Of a DNA stretch of 14,950 bases, positions 13,744 to 14,950 are shown piece by piece (positions within the stretch are counted from its first letter, which is position 1; every line of letters begins with the position of its first letter). The notes under the pieces are model-generated. The model made no database searches and had not been told where the DNA came from. It was given only the letters and a program-made list of their open reading frames with translations. The DNA lies in the NCBI GenBank assembly GCA_023406985.1, contig JAEXTK010000063.1, forward strand, positions 1 to 14,950, written 5' to 3'. The translations under genes were made by a program, and so were the position numbers. Source of the DNA: Spirochaetota bacterium. Its GTDB lineage: Bacteria; Spirochaetota; Spirochaetia; Treponematales; Breznakiellaceae.

Positions 13744-13983
13744 CTATTCGGTCTTCGCCTTCGCGGCTTCCTGCTGTTCCTCTTCTTCTTCTTTCTTGGC
13801 CTCGATACGATCCTTGATGTCCGCGATCCCGATGAACACCGCGATCAGGCCGATGAACACGGCCAAAACGGGGAGCATTCCGCGCAGGAAAAGAAGCACG
13901 TCGGCTCCCCAATCGAAGCCGAAGGGCACCACGGCGAAGGCGGCGAAGGCGAGAAAAACGATTCCGACAATGAGGGCTACCAT
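13744..13983 (-). CDS. Small membrane protein with charged C-terminal tail
   Basis: A 79-residue protein of unknown function. Two hydrophobic segments (about 2-21 and 32-53) flank a short loop FGFDWGADVLL. The C-terminal 25 residues are almost all charged or Gln/Ala (DIKDRIEAKKEEEEEQQEAA), probably a cytoplasmic helix. GGAGG lies eight bases before the ATG and a promoter lies upstream, so it is a real gene. No family was recognised. It is last in its strand group; GC-rich palindromes but no U-tract follow the stop. Confidence 0.82.
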   Translation of the reverse strand: MVALIVGIVFLAFAAFAVVPFGFDWGADVLLFLRGMLPVLAVFIGLIAVFIGIADIKDRIEAKKEEEEEQQEAAKAKTE

Positions 13984-14034
13984 TCTTTTATCCTCCGTGC
14001 GCAGGGAAGAGCGCCACGTGTACGTATCGAAGAA

Positions 14035-14062
14035 AGCATACCGATTTTATTCTCTTCGTCAA
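14035..14062 (-). promoter_or_regulatory. Promoter of the 79-residue membrane protein gene
   Basis: On the minus strand TTGACG (14062-14057), a 16-base spacer and TATGCT (14040-14035), followed by a leader of about 45 bases to the Shine-Dalgarno and ATG at 13983. Confidence 0.6.
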
Positions 14063-14106
14063 GGCTGACCGCTTTTCCGCTCGTCCGCGAACGAGGCTCC
14101 CGCCCG

Positions 14107-14409
14107 TTACCGGCGGCGCGTTTTCCGCACCACCATGACGGAAAAGGCGGCGATATAGAAGACCGTCGGCACGTTCGGCAGGATGATCGACGCGAGGGGA
14201 ACTTCTCCGATGGCGAACGCGCCGCCGTCGGAGATGCCGAACCGCTCAAGGATCGAGTAGACGGTCTCCGCGTATGCGGCTATCGTGCCGACCACCATGA
14301 GCATCCAGGCGACGTCGCGCGTCTTGGACCAGAGCATGATGGCGAAGAAGGAGGCCGTGGCGCCCAGGACGAGACGGCTGGAAATGAGGGAAATCGCGCC
14401 GATATCCAT
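14107..14409 (-). CDS. Small multi-pass membrane protein, function unknown
   Basis: A 100-residue hydrophobic protein with three likely membrane helices near residues 8-27, 33-52 and 74-94, ending in a basic tail (VVRKTRRR). The loop between helices 2 and 3 (ILERFGISDGGAFAIGEV) is the least hydrophobic part. No family or catalytic motif was recognised. The ATG at 14409 is two bases after the TAG of the preceding gene (14412-14414), with no strong Shine-Dalgarno, so translation is probably coupled to that gene. Confidence 0.78.
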   Translation of the reverse strand: MDIGAISLISSRLVLGATASFFAIMLWSKTRDVAWMLMVVGTIAAYAETVYSILERFGISDGGAFAIGEVPLASIILPNVPTVFYIAAFSVMVVRKTRRR

Positions 14410-14411
14410 GT

Positions 14412-14950
14412 CTACAGTATCTCTGAGGTCGGCTCGCGTAGCAAGGCCGCGAGCGCGGCGTCTTCTCCGGCCGAGAGTTCGCCCGGCAAGATCGCCGGCA
14501 GGGCCGCATCGGGCGGCAGGAGGAAGCCGGCCGTCAGGAAGCGGCGGAAGAGCGCCGCGTATCCTTCGGGGGAAAGGGGGCGCGCCGGCCTGAGGTACGG
14601 GCCGCGGCGCGTCCAGGGACCGCCTTCGGCGAGGGCCGCCTCCACCCGCCTGAATCGGATCTCCGCCCGGACGGGAAGCGCGGCGCGCAGGTCGTCTACG
14701 GCGCGGCCTGCCGCGGCGAGGGCCACGGGCGAGAGGATATCGGAGGGCGGGAACGCGTCCGCCACCGACGCTTCCAGGAGCACGGCGACCGGCCGCCCGG
14801 GCCAGGGTACGGGCAGGACCGGCGCGAGGGCGGAAGGAAGGAAACCGGCCGCGGGTGCCCAGGGTCGCCAGAGGGCGCCGAAGGCGCCCGCGGGGATCTC
14901 CGCCAGGGCGGGATCGACGAAGGAAGCGAAGCGGATATCGCCGCGGCCGG
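14412..14950 (-). CDS. C-terminal part of an unrecognised protein, cut by window edge
   Basis: The minus-strand frame is open from the window edge to the TAG at 14412-14414, giving about 178 C-terminal residues; the true start is outside. The visible protein is rich in Ala, Pro, Leu and Arg. It begins GDIRFASFVDPALAEIP, passes through LPVPWPGRPVAVLLEASVAD and ends EPTSEIL. It looks like a soluble mixed alpha/beta protein; no motif was recognised. Internal GTG and ATG codons are unlikely starts because homogeneous coding sequence continues upstream of them. It is followed after two bases by the 100-residue membrane protein, so they probably share an operon. Confidence 0.75.
   Translation of the reverse strand, partial: GRGDIRFASFVDPALAEIPAGAFGALWRPWAPAAGFLPSALAPVLPVPWPGRPVAVLLEASVADAFPPSDILSPVALAAAGRAVDDLRAALPVRAEIRFRRVEAALAEGGPWTRRGPYLRPARPLSPEGYAALFRRFLTAGFLLPPDAALPAILPGELSAGEDAALAALLREPTSEIL

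Overview
This is a GC-rich bacterial chromosomal window with compact, mostly minus-strand gene organisation, two tRNA genes, and AT-rich islands only at promoters. No phage, transposon, CRISPR or plasmid genes are visible. The house-keeping cluster rplM-rpsI-recX, the response-regulator-rich content and a charged protein of a type I associate with spirochaetes suggest a GC-rich member of the Spirochaetota. That assignment is inference only, because no 16S rRNA or other decisive marker is present.

Layout: (1) 1-2106: a minus-strand radical SAM protein of the DNA repair/modification type with a helix-hairpin-helix, followed one base later by a gene cut by the window edge. The divergent neighbour is an atypical 2-Cys thiol peroxidase (tpx). 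The radical SAM promoter lies directly against its start codon, predicting a leaderless mRNA. (2) 2204-4030: a four-part regulator made of a degenerate receiver, a degenerate Hpt, a true receiver and an HD-GYP c-di-GMP phosphodiesterase domain. (3) 4043-5679, minus: an uncharacterised charged protein, 5-formyltetrahydrofolate cyclo-ligase, and a DRTGG-domain protein whose stop codon lies 8 bases before the cyclo-ligase start. (4) 5747-5906: tRNA-Asn with a good promoter and a strong intrinsic terminator. (5) 5948-7240: an orphan histidine kinase with about seven membrane helices and a HisKA_2-type core. (6) 7259-10251, minus: a TetR repressor gene with a promoter overlapped by a dyad operator, coupled by an ATGA overlap to a cytoplasmic GH3 beta-glycosidase. 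(7) 10320-10459, minus: tRNA-Gly(CCC). (8) 10478-11937, minus: a three-gene operon of a BldC/MerR-like HTH-receiver protein, a stand-alone receiver and an acylphosphatase, with both junctions formed by an 8-bp ATGNNTGA overlap. (9) 11979-13585, minus: rplM-rpsI-recX behind a near-consensus promoter, with four abutting 20-bp palindromes just upstream of its -35 box. (10) 13744-14950, minus: two small membrane proteins and the C-terminal part of an unrecognised protein.

How the parts fit: signalling dominates (an HD-GYP regulator, an orphan kinase and two orphan receivers), mixed with one-carbon/folate metabolism, peroxide defence, sugar-glycoside use and translation. The most distinctive unit is the HTH-REC / REC / acylphosphatase operon. 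Its third enzyme acts on acyl phosphates, the bond type that carries the signal in receivers, which suggests a built-in off-switch or phosphodonor control. Other notable items are the pseudo-receiver/pseudo-Hpt fusion and the phased palindrome array at the ribosomal-protein promoter.
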